Part shown: positions 29,232 through 35,612 of the stretch, in pieces
How the letters are laid out: each line of letters begins with the position of its first letter
Position numbering within the stretch: position 1 is the first letter of the stretch
Source of the DNA: Bacillota bacterium
GTDB taxonomy: Bacteria; Bacillota; Sulfobacillia; Sulfobacillales; Sulfobacillaceae
NCBI GenBank assembly: GCA_023512105.1
Contig: JAIMAE010000011.1
Coordinates: 1-37,010, forward strand
Direction of reading: 5' to 3'
Length of the DNA: 37,010 nt
Program-made: the position numbers and the translations under genes
The notes under the pieces: model-generated
The model's database searches: none
The model's input: only the letters and a program-made list of their open reading frames with translations
Told to the model about the DNA's origin: nothing

Positions 29232-29263
29232 AAGGAGTATGTCTGACCCAGACCATAAATGAT
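29232..29263 (-). promoter_or_regulatory. Possible sporulation (sigma-E-type) promoter of yqfC-yqfD
   Basis: On the minus strand ATCATTT (29263-29257), 15 bases and CATACTCCT (from 29241) resemble the sigma-E pattern of TCATATT and CATACA-T. Transcription would start ~50 nt before yqfC. In B. subtilis the yqfC-yqfD pair belongs to the sigma-E regulon. The match is partial. Confidence 0.33.
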
Positions 29264-29360
29264 CCACGCCCCCTGCGGGGGCGGGAGGCTTGAGGCTTGG
29301 GCCAACCGGAGCGCCGGTCGATGAGAGGCAGCCGAGGGGGCCGCCTCCGCACCCGGCCGC

Positions 29361-29468
29361 GAGGGCCGCGTCCCTCTGGAGAAGGAGAGCCGGCGGGGCC
29401 GTTCGCCCCACCGGCTGAGCGGTGCTTCCCTGGCGGGCCTGGGCGCGCTAAACCGTCGCGCGGCCCTC
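29361..29468. other. Structured GC-rich non-coding element, strand undetermined
   Basis: The ~187-nt stretch 29285-29471, between the hydrolase and the yqfC leader, has no convincing gene. A perfect 10-bp inverted repeat (29361-29370 with 29459-29468) encloses two further stems: AGCCGG-GGGGC with GCCCC-CCGGCT at 29388-29416 with one mismatch, and a GC stem at about 29440-29466 that competes with the outer helix. No tRNA, tmRNA, SRP or RNase P signature is visible. The 29388-29416 hairpin could end hydrolase transcription, but only a C/T-mixed tract follows it on the minus strand. A separate 7-bp hairpin sits at 29267-29283. Confidence 0.4.
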
Positions 29469-29471
29469 AGT

Positions 29472-30269
29472 TCATCGCAGGAGAAAATCCAGGACCAGCT
29501 GGTTGAACTCCTCTGGCCGCTCGGTGGGAATGAAATGGCCGCAGTCCAACGTCTTCAGCTCGGCCTGGGGCAGGCGGGAGAGCGCCTCCTGAGCCAGGTC
29601 GATGGCGTTGGTGCGGTCTTGGAGGCCCCACAGCAGCAAGGTGGGCGCCGTCACGTAGGGCAGGCGGCGCAACAGGTGGTAGCGCCGCCGGTGCTCGGGG
29701 TCATTCATGTGGCGCAAGATCAGCTGATAGGCCTCGAGCGCGCCCGGGACCTCGGTTTTGGCAAAATCCCGGGCGGCGACCGCCTCCACGTCGACCCGCC
29801 CCGGAGGCGTGCGCTCAGCCCACTGGCGGGCCACCTCCTCGCGAGTCGGCGGGGAGAAGTTGGTCATGCTGGCCAGGGTCCGGGTGGCCAATCCTCCCGG
29901 CGCCACCAAGACCAGCCGATCCACCCGCCCCGGACTTTCGTAGGCCAAAAGCGCCGCCACCCATCCCCCCATCGAGTGGCCTACCACGTGCGCGCGGCTA
30001 ATCCCGAGGACATCTTGAAACTCGCGCACGAAATCCACCAGATAGGCGAAGGAATACTCCCGCATCAAGCGGTCGCCCAAGCCCCAGCCCAAGAAATCGG
30101 GGGCGTAGACGGTCAGTCGCTGGCTGAGCGCATCCCAATTCAGCCACCAGTGGTCGCCGCCGGCGGTGTAGCCGACCCCGTGCAGCAAGATCACCGGTGG
30201 TCCCGACCCGCCGGCGAAGTACCGCGTGCGTCCGTGGCTCATCTCCACCCAACGTTCTTCGACAGCCAA
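29472..30269 (-). CDS. Alpha/beta-fold hydrolase
   Basis: A 265-aa hydrolase resembling the 2-hydroxymuconate-semialdehyde hydrolase/MhpC group, which cleaves C-C or ester bonds. Oxyanion segment VILLHGVGYTAGGDHW, nucleophile elbow GHSMGG (Ser), acid in LLWGLQDRTN and His in LDCGHFIPTERPEEF give a full catalytic triad. The substrate is unknown, and no aromatic degradation genes are nearby. It starts with TTG at 30269, about 9 nt after AGGAGGG. It lies 43 nt after the retron RT on the same strand and may share its transcript. It could be a passenger gene or simply a neighbour. Confidence 0.88.
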   Translation of the reverse strand: MAVEERWVEMSHGRTRYFAGGSGPPVILLHGVGYTAGGDHWWLNWDALSQRLTVYAPDFLGWGLGDRLMREYSFAYLVDFVREFQDVLGISRAHVVGHSMGGWVAALLAYESPGRVDRLVLVAPGGLATRTLASMTNFSPPTREEVARQWAERTPPGRVDVEAVAARDFAKTEVPGALEAYQLILRHMNDPEHRRRYHLLRRLPYVTAPTLLLWGLQDRTNAIDLAQEALSRLPQAELKTLDCGHFIPTERPEEFNQLVLDFLLR

Positions 30270-30312
30270 AAGAGCGTGCCCTCCTTTATCCCCTCCGGCC
30301 AGCCAGCGGGCG

Positions 30313-31194
30313 TTATCGCGAGCCCTGATACAGCTTGGCCAGTTTCTGGTAACGCTTCTCGTCCACCGACTTCACATAGGCCAACATCCCGGCCAGGTTC
30401 TCCGCCGCCGTCCCCCGCACCTGATAGCGGTGGACCGCGGCCCGCAACCTCCGATATCGGTCTCGGCCAATCCCAAAGCCCTGCTCGGGGTCGAGGATCA
30501 GGCCGGTCACCTTCCGCTGCACCCGCGGACCCATGCGCCGAAACTTTTGCCGGTTCTCGCGAAATCCCTCTTCCTCAAAGATCTTCCGCACCAGCGGCAC
30601 GGCTCGGTTTAGCGCATCGAGGTTTTTTGCCGACAGGGTGATGTCGTCGGCGTAACGAGTATAGACAATGCCCCTCGGCTCGACCACTCCGGCGATCCGG
30701 CGGTCTAACCGGTAGCAGACGATGTTCGACAAAGCCGGGGAGGTGGGAGCCCCGATCGGCAACGCCCCCTGGTAGGTGCACAGCCTCACCAGGCAGTCCA
30801 GCCCGCGTCCGGTGTAGCCCAGGTGCTTGAACACCCCGGCCACCCGGGGGACGGTGATGGTGCCGAAAAAATTCTCGAAATCGAACTTCACGAAGTACAC
30901 CTGGTCGCGGTGGGGGGTGGTGTTGGCGGTCAGGGGCGAGATGCCAAGCCCGCCGCGAAAGGCGGTGGCGTGCTGGTCCACCGGCACAGGGCGCAGGAGA
31001 TTGTGCAAAATCCATCGCTGGATGCGGCGGAGGCGCCACGAGGGGATCTGGATCTCCCGGGTTTTCCTCCCGGCCTTGACGGTCACCGTCCGATACCGGG
31101 GGAAAAACGCGCTCCGGTAGACGGTGGTCGGGGACAGGCGCAGATATCGGGCCAAGCTTACAATCCCGTCGATCTCGGGCAGTCCGTACAACAT
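30313..31194 (-). CDS. Retron-type reverse transcriptase
   Basis: A 293-aa RT of the retron group. It would reverse-transcribe the adjacent msr-msd RNA from a 2'-OH-primed branch G to give msDNA. RT blocks: DFENFFGTIT (first catalytic Asp), LPIGAPTSPALSN, and the active site YTRYADDITLSA (YADD). The C-terminal thumb has the retron hallmark VTG in RKVTGLILD. The pre-RT1 NAxxH motif of retrons appears here as NTTPH, a variant. There is no maturase or endonuclease domain, so it is not a group II intron protein. ATG at 31194 has GGGGGA ~9 nt upstream. It follows the ncRNA and effector on the same strand. Confidence 0.93.
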   Translation of the reverse strand: MLYGLPEIDGIVSLARYLRLSPTTVYRSAFFPRYRTVTVKAGRKTREIQIPSWRLRRIQRWILHNLLRPVPVDQHATAFRGGLGISPLTANTTPHRDQVYFVKFDFENFFGTITVPRVAGVFKHLGYTGRGLDCLVRLCTYQGALPIGAPTSPALSNIVCYRLDRRIAGVVEPRGIVYTRYADDITLSAKNLDALNRAVPLVRKIFEEEGFRENRQKFRRMGPRVQRKVTGLILDPEQGFGIGRDRYRRLRAAVHRYQVRGTAAENLAGMLAYVKSVDEKRYQKLAKLYQGSR

Positions 31195-31224
31195 CGGGAC
31201 GATTCCCCCGTATCGGCATAACCC

Positions 31225-31247
31225 TAGTAGTTGGAGATAAACTACTA
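31225..31247 (-). promoter_or_regulatory. Hairpin between retron ncRNA and RT gene
   Basis: A perfect 8-bp stem (TAGTAGTT with AACTACTA, 7-nt loop) in the minus-strand transcript, between the a2 repeat and the RT SD. It could control RT translation or protect the processed mRNA end. It is AT-rich, unlike the GC-rich surroundings. Confidence 0.5.
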
Positions 31248-31249
31248 CA

Positions 31250-31279
31250 GAAAGAAAAAGGCCAGGCGAGGAAGGTTTA
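31250..31279 (-). terminator. Possible partial terminator after retron a2
   Basis: Read on the minus strand, the a1:a2 helix is followed at once by GGCCTTTTTCTTTCTG (T-rich at 31260-31250). Stem plus T-tract resembles an intrinsic terminator. It might end most transcripts at the ncRNA and leave a low level of read-through into the RT. Confidence 0.35.
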
Positions 31280-31438
31280 CATGCTTCGGGCTCTCCGGCG
31301 GCCCGGCGAGCGGCAAGTGAGGACGCTCAGTTGCCGCAAGCGCGGGGCGCGGGATGGTGTCTGCGAAAAGATCCTCTAGAGTGGCGATGCGCCACTGCTG
31401 CCCCTGCTGAGCGGAGCGGGCTAAACCTTTCCTCGCCT
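31264..31438 (-). ncRNA. Retron non-coding RNA (msr-msd)
   Basis: A 175-nt element between effector and RT with full retron layout on the minus strand. The ends are complementary: a1 (31438-31422, AGGCGAGGAAAGGTTTA) and a2 (31279-31264), 16 bp with one bulged base. Right after a1 comes TTTAGC, whose G at 31421 fits the conserved branching guanosine. The msr part has an imperfect GC stem (31421-31400) and a perfect 7-bp hairpin (31396-31380). The msd part is one long stem: 31310-31316 with 31331-31337 plus an inner TGAG/CTCA extension, continuing as 31301-31308 with 31341-31348 (7 of 8 paired). A 5-bp stem lies at 31287-31305. The exact msDNA ends cannot be set by eye. Confidence 0.87.
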
Positions 31439-31445
31439 AGCGCCT

Positions 31446-32312
31446 CTATCCAATTCTATTCATACCGGCAAAGCGCAGAAAGTCAAGTCTTTTTCTCGCA
31501 AAAGGCAAGTCTTCCACCAAGGCCAGGATGTAATCGACCCCCCGCTCGCTCACCCGCAGCGTCTGATCCTCTCCCCGCCTGATGTAGCCGTGCAAGAACA
31601 GATGGTCTTTAGCGGCCCGCAAGACCATGGCAAGGTCGGCCGGCGGCAGGTTCACCCGCTCGCCCAAAAACGCCTGGATGCTCTCCTCCCGGACCGCCTC
31701 CAGCAAATAGGTGGAGGCCAGTAAGAACCGCTGCAGCCCGATGAGGTCGTAGGGTCGCTCGGTCAGCGGGCGGCCGACCACCCGCACCCGAGGACCGGCA
31801 GCGAGACTTTCCAGCAGTTGCCCACAGGCCTGCTCAAAAGCCTCCGCCTCCTCCCGCACCCACACAACCCGCCGAGGGCCCTGCCTCCCAGCGACGTGGC
31901 GCAGCAAGGCTCGAAGGACGGGGTCGTTGCGGTGGCGCTCTCCGGAGACCACGTATACCCGCCCGGCCAGCGCATGGTGGTTGGCAAAGGCCCCAAGCTG
32001 GGCGTACGCCGTCGGCGAGGCCAGGCAGACCACCACCGCATCCAGGGTCTCGGCCAAAATGTGCTCCAGCGTCCACAGGTCCCGTTGTTTGGAGAGGGCT
32101 CGGAAAAGCGAGTGGGGTGAATGGACTTCGACCTTCTTGCCTACCGCCCGCGAGCGCAGGGGCAGCGTCCGGGCACCCCATCGGCCAGAGGCGCCCTCTG
32201 GTTCCCTCGGTTGACCGGCCATCAACACGTTCCAAACCTGCTCGTCTAACTCGCTGGACCATCCCAGAACGTCGTCCAGCAAGCGTTGCACCTGCGTTCC
32301 GACTCCTACCAT
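31446..32312 (-). CDS. Retron effector: deoxyribosyltransferase/N-glycosidase-like domain plus winged helix
   Basis: A 288-aa protein directly upstream of the msr-msd RNA and the likely toxic effector. Residues ~35-170 look like a Rossmann-type nucleoside deoxyribosyltransferase-like domain; the key segment VVVCLASPTAYAQLGAFAN parallels the SPG...AELGAFA pattern of retron effectors. Here the position usually holding the nucleophilic Glu (AELG) is Gln (AQLG). Residues ~205-280 (NLPPADLAMVLRAAKDHLFLHGY, TLRVSERGVDYIL) look like a winged helix. Such two-part effectors match type II retrons. It has ATG at 32312 with GGAGGG ~9 nt upstream. TAGAAT and TATAAG boxes lie at 32354-32371 without a clear -35. 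The stop is 8 nt before a1. Confidence 0.75.
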   Translation of the reverse strand: MVGVGTQVQRLLDDVLGWSSELDEQVWNVLMAGQPREPEGASGRWGARTLPLRSRAVGKKVEVHSPHSLFRALSKQRDLWTLEHILAETLDAVVVCLASPTAYAQLGAFANHHALAGRVYVVSGERHRNDPVLRALLRHVAGRQGPRRVVWVREEAEAFEQACGQLLESLAAGPRVRVVGRPLTERPYDLIGLQRFLLASTYLLEAVREESIQAFLGERVNLPPADLAMVLRAAKDHLFLHGYIRRGEDQTLRVSERGVDYILALVEDLPFARKRLDFLRFAGMNRIG

Positions 32313-32430
32313 CGGCTTGTCCCTCCGTCGCGCGCCCTGGCTCTGCCCATCAGCTTATAAATCTCATTCTACCGCAAAAAGTCTTGCCGGACGCGGAAAG
32401 ATCCGGTGGCTTGGAGCGGCGAGCCGAGGT

Positions 32431-32467
32431 AAAAAAAATAACCTCGCCGCCTGTAGTCGACGAGGTT
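32431..32467 (-). terminator. Rho-independent terminator of the small membrane-protein gene
   Basis: On the minus strand AACCTCG and CGAGGTT (7-bp stem, 14-nt loop) are followed by ATTTTTTTT. It starts 24 nt after the stop at 32492 and separates that gene from the retron operon, which therefore needs its own promoter. Confidence 0.8.
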
Positions 32468-32491
32468 GAATTACCGGCGGTGGTCCACCGT

Positions 32492-32698
32492 TTATCCCGC
32501 CTTGCGCGTCGCCGTCGGCTGGTTTTCCTTCTTTTCCTGGCCCGCCAGCAGCCGCTGCTTTAACGCCTCCACCGCCTCGGGGCTGTCGGGCAGCCGGCCG
32601 TCCCACTGGCGCAAGATTTCCTGCCGCAGGCGCCACACCCAAACCGAGGCCGCCAACCAAAGCACCACCACCGCCCAGGCCACGATCTCCTGCCACAT
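32492..32698 (-). CDS. Small membrane protein
   Basis: A 68-aa protein of unknown function. One N-terminal TM helix (residues ~4-22, EIVAWAVVVLWLAASVWVW) is followed by a charged, probably helical tail (LRQEILRQWDGRLPDSPEAVEALKQRLL). The design resembles small phage-shock or cytochrome-assembly-type single-pass proteins, but no family is assigned. A G-rich SD precedes the ATG. It has its own candidate promoter and a strong terminator, so it seems to be a single-gene unit, divergent from the LysR gene. Confidence 0.65.
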   Translation of the reverse strand: MWQEIVAWAVVVLWLAASVWVWRLRQEILRQWDGRLPDSPEAVEALKQRLLAGQEKKENQPTATRKAG

Positions 32699-32761
32699 CC
32701 TCCTCGCCCCCCGTCCGAAGTCTTATCGTCCACGCTTATCTGCATTCGTCCTTCTGTTTCC

Positions 32762-32791
32762 ATTGTAGGAAGCGTCCCGACCGGGCACCAA
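32762..32791 (-). promoter_or_regulatory. Candidate promoter of the small membrane-protein gene
   Basis: On the minus strand TTGGTG (32791-32786), 18 bases and TACAAT (32767-32762). The start would be ~57 nt before the ATG. The -10 is good and the -35 is weak. The perfect palindrome ATAGCGAGCTAT at 32804-32815 lies just upstream and could be an operator shared with the divergent LysR gene. Confidence 0.35.
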
Positions 32792-32968
32792 TACATTTGC
32801 AAAATAGCGAGCTATAAATCTGGTTGATGGTGCGGCGAAGCGCGGAGCAATTGGCGGACGTTATTCACCGCCCTCCCCATATCGAGTCAAGGACGGGATT
32901 TCCCCTTGCCAGCGCGCTAATATAGTATTGGGATACGCATAAGGGGCATTTATTTGGGGGGATACTCC

Positions 32969-33862
32969 GTGGAGTTGCGGCAATTGGAGTATTTTTTGGC
33001 CGTCGTCGATCACGGCAGTGTCACCAAGGGGGCCGAAGCCCTCCACGTCAGTCAACCCGCGGTCAGCCAGACCCTGCGGGCGTTGGAGGCCGAGATCGGT
33101 CAGCCCTTGCTGCGGCGTGAAGCCACCGGGGTGAGCATGACCCCAGCCGGTCAAATCTTCAAACGCCACGCCTTGCGCATCCTGCACGCCGTACACGACC
33201 TTCAGGAGGAGTTAGGAGCCAAGAAGGCGGGGCTGCACGATTTGAAGGTGGGGGTGCTGCCCACCCTGGCCCGGGACTACATCCCTCCCATCTTACGGCA
33301 ATTCCTGCAAGAGAAACCCGACGTCTCGGTGCGGCTGATCGAGCTGCCGACCCAAGGACTGTTGCGCCAAGTCTTGGCCGGCGACCTGCACCTGGCGGTG
33401 TTGGACCTGCCGTTGACCGAGCCCCTGATCGAGGTCACCCGCCTCTGGCAAGAGCGCCTGGTCCTGATCGTGCCGCCCGAGATGGCCTTGCCTCCCGGAC
33501 CGGTGCCCCTAGAGGCCCTCGCCGACGTCCCCTTCATCACCATGGAACCCGGCTACGGCCTGCGCGACGCGCTCTACCGCGCGGCCCAGGCAGCCGGGTT
33601 CCAACCCAAGGTGCTCTTTGCCTTGACCAGTCTCTCCGGGGTCATCGGCTACGTGGCCGCCGGCTTCGGGGTGGCCATCGCCCCCGAGCGTTCGGTGATC
33701 CAGGACGCCCGCGCCGGGGTGCTCCAGGTCCATCGCTTAGAGCCCGATTTGACCCGCAACATCGGCGTGATCTGGCGGTCGGGCCGCATCCTGCCCGACT
33801 TGGCCGCCGAGTTCCGCGACTACCTCATCGCGGCCAGCTCGCGGCTTAAGCTCGGGATTTAA
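32969..33862 (+). CDS. LysR-family transcriptional regulator
   Basis: A 297-aa LTTR. The N-terminal winged helix reads LRQLEYFLAVVDHGSVTKGAEALHVSQPAVSQTLRALE, split across residues ~2-40. The effector domain follows, with LKVGVLPTLARDYIPPIL as the first strand and GVIGYVAAGFGVAIAPE near the hinge. LysR proteins bind a small co-inducer and often control a nearby catabolic operon. I chose GTG at 32969 (GGGGGG 7 nt upstream); the in-frame TTG at 32954 has no SD. Its stop codon overlaps that of the convergent binding-protein gene. Its targets may be the divergent small gene or the LeuCD-like operon. Confidence 0.93.
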   Translation: MELRQLEYFLAVVDHGSVTKGAEALHVSQPAVSQTLRALEAEIGQPLLRREATGVSMTPAGQIFKRHALRILHAVHDLQEELGAKKAGLHDLKVGVLPTLARDYIPPILRQFLQEKPDVSVRLIELPTQGLLRQVLAGDLHLAVLDLPLTEPLIEVTRLWQERLVLIVPPEMALPPGPVPLEALADVPFITMEPGYGLRDALYRAAQAAGFQPKVLFALTSLSGVIGYVAAGFGVAIAPERSVIQDARAGVLQVHRLEPDLTRNIGVIWRSGRILPDLAAEFRDYLIAASSRLKLGI

Positions 33863-34983
33863 CCGCCGGCGCTAGACGGCGTCGCCCCCGAAGGCAGGTA
33901 CTGATTGGTGAATTCGTGCACCGCCGCCTTGGCCTCCTCGGGAGTGAGCTGGTGGTTCTGGACGAAGATCGCGGCCATGTTGGACCAATCTTCGGCCGTG
34001 GTGCGCCCCCCGGGGCTGAAGTGATACTGCGGCATCGAGACCTCCAGGATGGAGGCGGGAATCGAGTGATAGTAGCGCTCGATGATCGGCATCGCCACCT
34101 TGGGATTTTGGTCGATCAAGTCGTTGGCCTCGGCGATGGAGGTGGCCACCGCCCGGGTGATGTCCGGATGCGCCTGCGCGTAGGCCTCGGTGGTAATCAC
34201 CGCGCCGAAAGCGGCATGGGCCAAGACCGGAAAGTCCAGCCCGGTCCATCCCAGCACCCCGATTCCCTTGGAGGTGGCCACCTCGGCAAACGAGGGGTCA
34301 AAGATGGTGGCCTCGATCGTCCCTGCCTGCAGCGCGGCTAGATTGGAGCTGGGGGATCCCAGGGCCACCTCGTGATAGTCCACTCCCGACTGATATCCCA
34401 CCGTGGAGAACATGTAGCGGGTGGCCAAGTCGGTGATCGACCCGGGGGCGGTGATGCCGATCTTCGCTCCCTTCAGCGCCTTCAGGCGGTCGGCCAGCGG
34501 AGCCTTGGGGTCAAAGTGGTGGGCGTCGGCCCAGCTCTTGTTGACCTCGACGTCGAGTTCGATGGCGTTGGTCAAGGCCGCGATCGCGATCAGGTGGTTG
34601 CCTTTGCTGTCGGCCAAGAGGGCGTCGCTGGCCACCCCCGCGTCAAACTGGGCGCTGCCCCCGATCAACGTCGCGGCGGCGGTCGACCCGGCCTGCAGGG
34701 GAACTACGTTGACTTTCAGCCCGTTTTTCTCGAAAATTCCGGCTTGCTCAGCCACCGTCACCGGGGCGTAGGCTGGGGCGTCCACTGCCTCCACCATGGT
34801 GATCGGGGTCAAGGCCTTGCTTGACGCCGCCTTGCTCTGCACCGCCGTGCTCGGAGATCCGGCTTTGGGAGCCCCGGCTGAGCCGCAGCCGGCCAGCCCC
34901 AGGACCGCCAGGGCCGCCACCCCGGCGCCGGTCCGCTTCCAAAGCCCGCTCCACTGCCTGGTCGCGATGTCGTCCCTACTCAT
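33859..34983 (-). CDS. ABC transporter substrate-binding lipoprotein, NitT/TauT (NMT1/SsuA-like) family
   Basis: A 374-aa extracytoplasmic solute-binding protein. A basic start is followed by a hydrophobic segment and the lipobox LAGC (Cys at about residue 33), so it should be lipid-anchored outside the membrane. A Ser/Ala-rich linker leads to the fold: TMVEAVDAPAYAPVTVAEQAGIFEKNGL, then GITAPGSITDLATRYMF and ALQAGTIEATIFDPSFAEVA. The family binds sulfonates, nitrate, pyrimidine precursors or aromatic acids; the ligand here is unknown. No permease or ATPase gene follows, and it is the last gene of the unit, 97 nt after the LeuD-like gene. Confidence 0.9.
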   Translation of the reverse strand: MSRDDIATRQWSGLWKRTGAGVAALAVLGLAGCGSAGAPKAGSPSTAVQSKAASSKALTPITMVEAVDAPAYAPVTVAEQAGIFEKNGLKVNVVPLQAGSTAAATLIGGSAQFDAGVASDALLADSKGNHLIAIAALTNAIELDVEVNKSWADAHHFDPKAPLADRLKALKGAKIGITAPGSITDLATRYMFSTVGYQSGVDYHEVALGSPSSNLAALQAGTIEATIFDPSFAEVATSKGIGVLGWTGLDFPVLAHAAFGAVITTEAYAQAHPDITRAVATSIAEANDLIDQNPKVAMPIIERYYHSIPASILEVSMPQYHFSPGGRTTAEDWSNMAAIFVQNHQLTPEEAKAAVHEFTNQYLPSGATPSSAGG

Positions 34984-35080
34984 TTGCGTTTATTACTCCC
35001 TTCCAATTGGTCCGGCCCACCCAGCGCGCCCTGCCCAGAGAACCATTCAAGCCACCAAGCAGGCCGCGTCCAGGTTCCTC

Positions 35081-35590
35081 TCACCGTGAGTCACGCATGC
35101 GCCGCTCCAGCCACGGCACCAGTCCCCCCGCCTCGAGCAGCTCCCGCAAGTGCTCGGGCAACGCGCTGGCCGGGTAGGACTCCTGTCGGGTCAGGTTGTC
35201 AACTTGGCCCCGCCAGGGGTCGACGACCACTCGGTCGCCGTCGGCGATGCGGGCCACCTCCTTGCACTCCACCACCGGAAGCCCGAGGTTGATGGCGTTG
35301 CGAAAAAACAGGCGGGCGAAGGAGGCGGCCACCACCGCCGCGACCCCAAGGTGTTTTAAGGCCAACACGGCCGTCTCGCGGCTAGACCCTGAGCCGAAGT
35401 TCTCCCCGGCGACCACCAGGTCGCCAGGGCGCACCTCCGCGGCAAACTCGGGTCGAAGATGTTCCAGGCAGTGGCGGGCGTAGACTGCGACCCCCTGCGC
35501 CGAATATTCGGCCAAGGCCAGCTGGCCGGTGTCGACGTTGTCGCCCAACCTCCATGCTCGTCCTTCAATCGGCTTTGGATGGATGGTCAT
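35081..35590 (-). CDS. leuD: LeuD-like small subunit of an aconitase-family hydro-lyase
   Basis: A 169-aa swivelling subunit of a two-subunit dehydratase. The family motif GENFGSGSSRETAVLALKHLGV is present (GENFGSGSSRE for substrate binding), followed by SFARLFFRNAINLGLPVVE. Its size and features match the LeuD2/homoaconitase/dimethylmalate-dehydratase type. It lies 22 nt after the LeuC-like gene and works with it. Whether the substrate is isopropylmalate is not shown by sequence. Confidence 0.87.
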   Translation of the reverse strand: MTIHPKPIEGRAWRLGDNVDTGQLALAEYSAQGVAVYARHCLEHLRPEFAAEVRPGDLVVAGENFGSGSSRETAVLALKHLGVAAVVAASFARLFFRNAINLGLPVVECKEVARIADGDRVVVDPWRGQVDNLTRQESYPASALPEHLRELLEAGGLVPWLERRMRDSR

Positions 35591-35612
35591 GGCACACTCC
35601 TCCCGTGCAGGT

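Noticed and set aside
29175-29411. A 78-aa minus-strand reading frame upstream of yqfC
   Set aside because: No SD, no family resemblance, and it covers structured GC-rich DNA and the candidate promoter of yqfC.
29388-29416. A tRNA-like T-arm (GTTCG loop)
   Set aside because: Loop size and stem do not match a T-arm, and no acceptor, D or anticodon arms can be found around it.
29361-29468. A second complete retron RNA
   Set aside because: It shares two short words with the retron msr, but no complementary a1/a2 pair brackets them and no RT is adjacent downstream. Chance matches are plausible in such GC-rich DNA.
30313-31194. Reverse transcriptase as part of a group II intron
   Set aside because: The protein is too short, has no maturase or endonuclease domain, carries the retron VTG motif, and no intron domain V-like hairpin is seen beside it.
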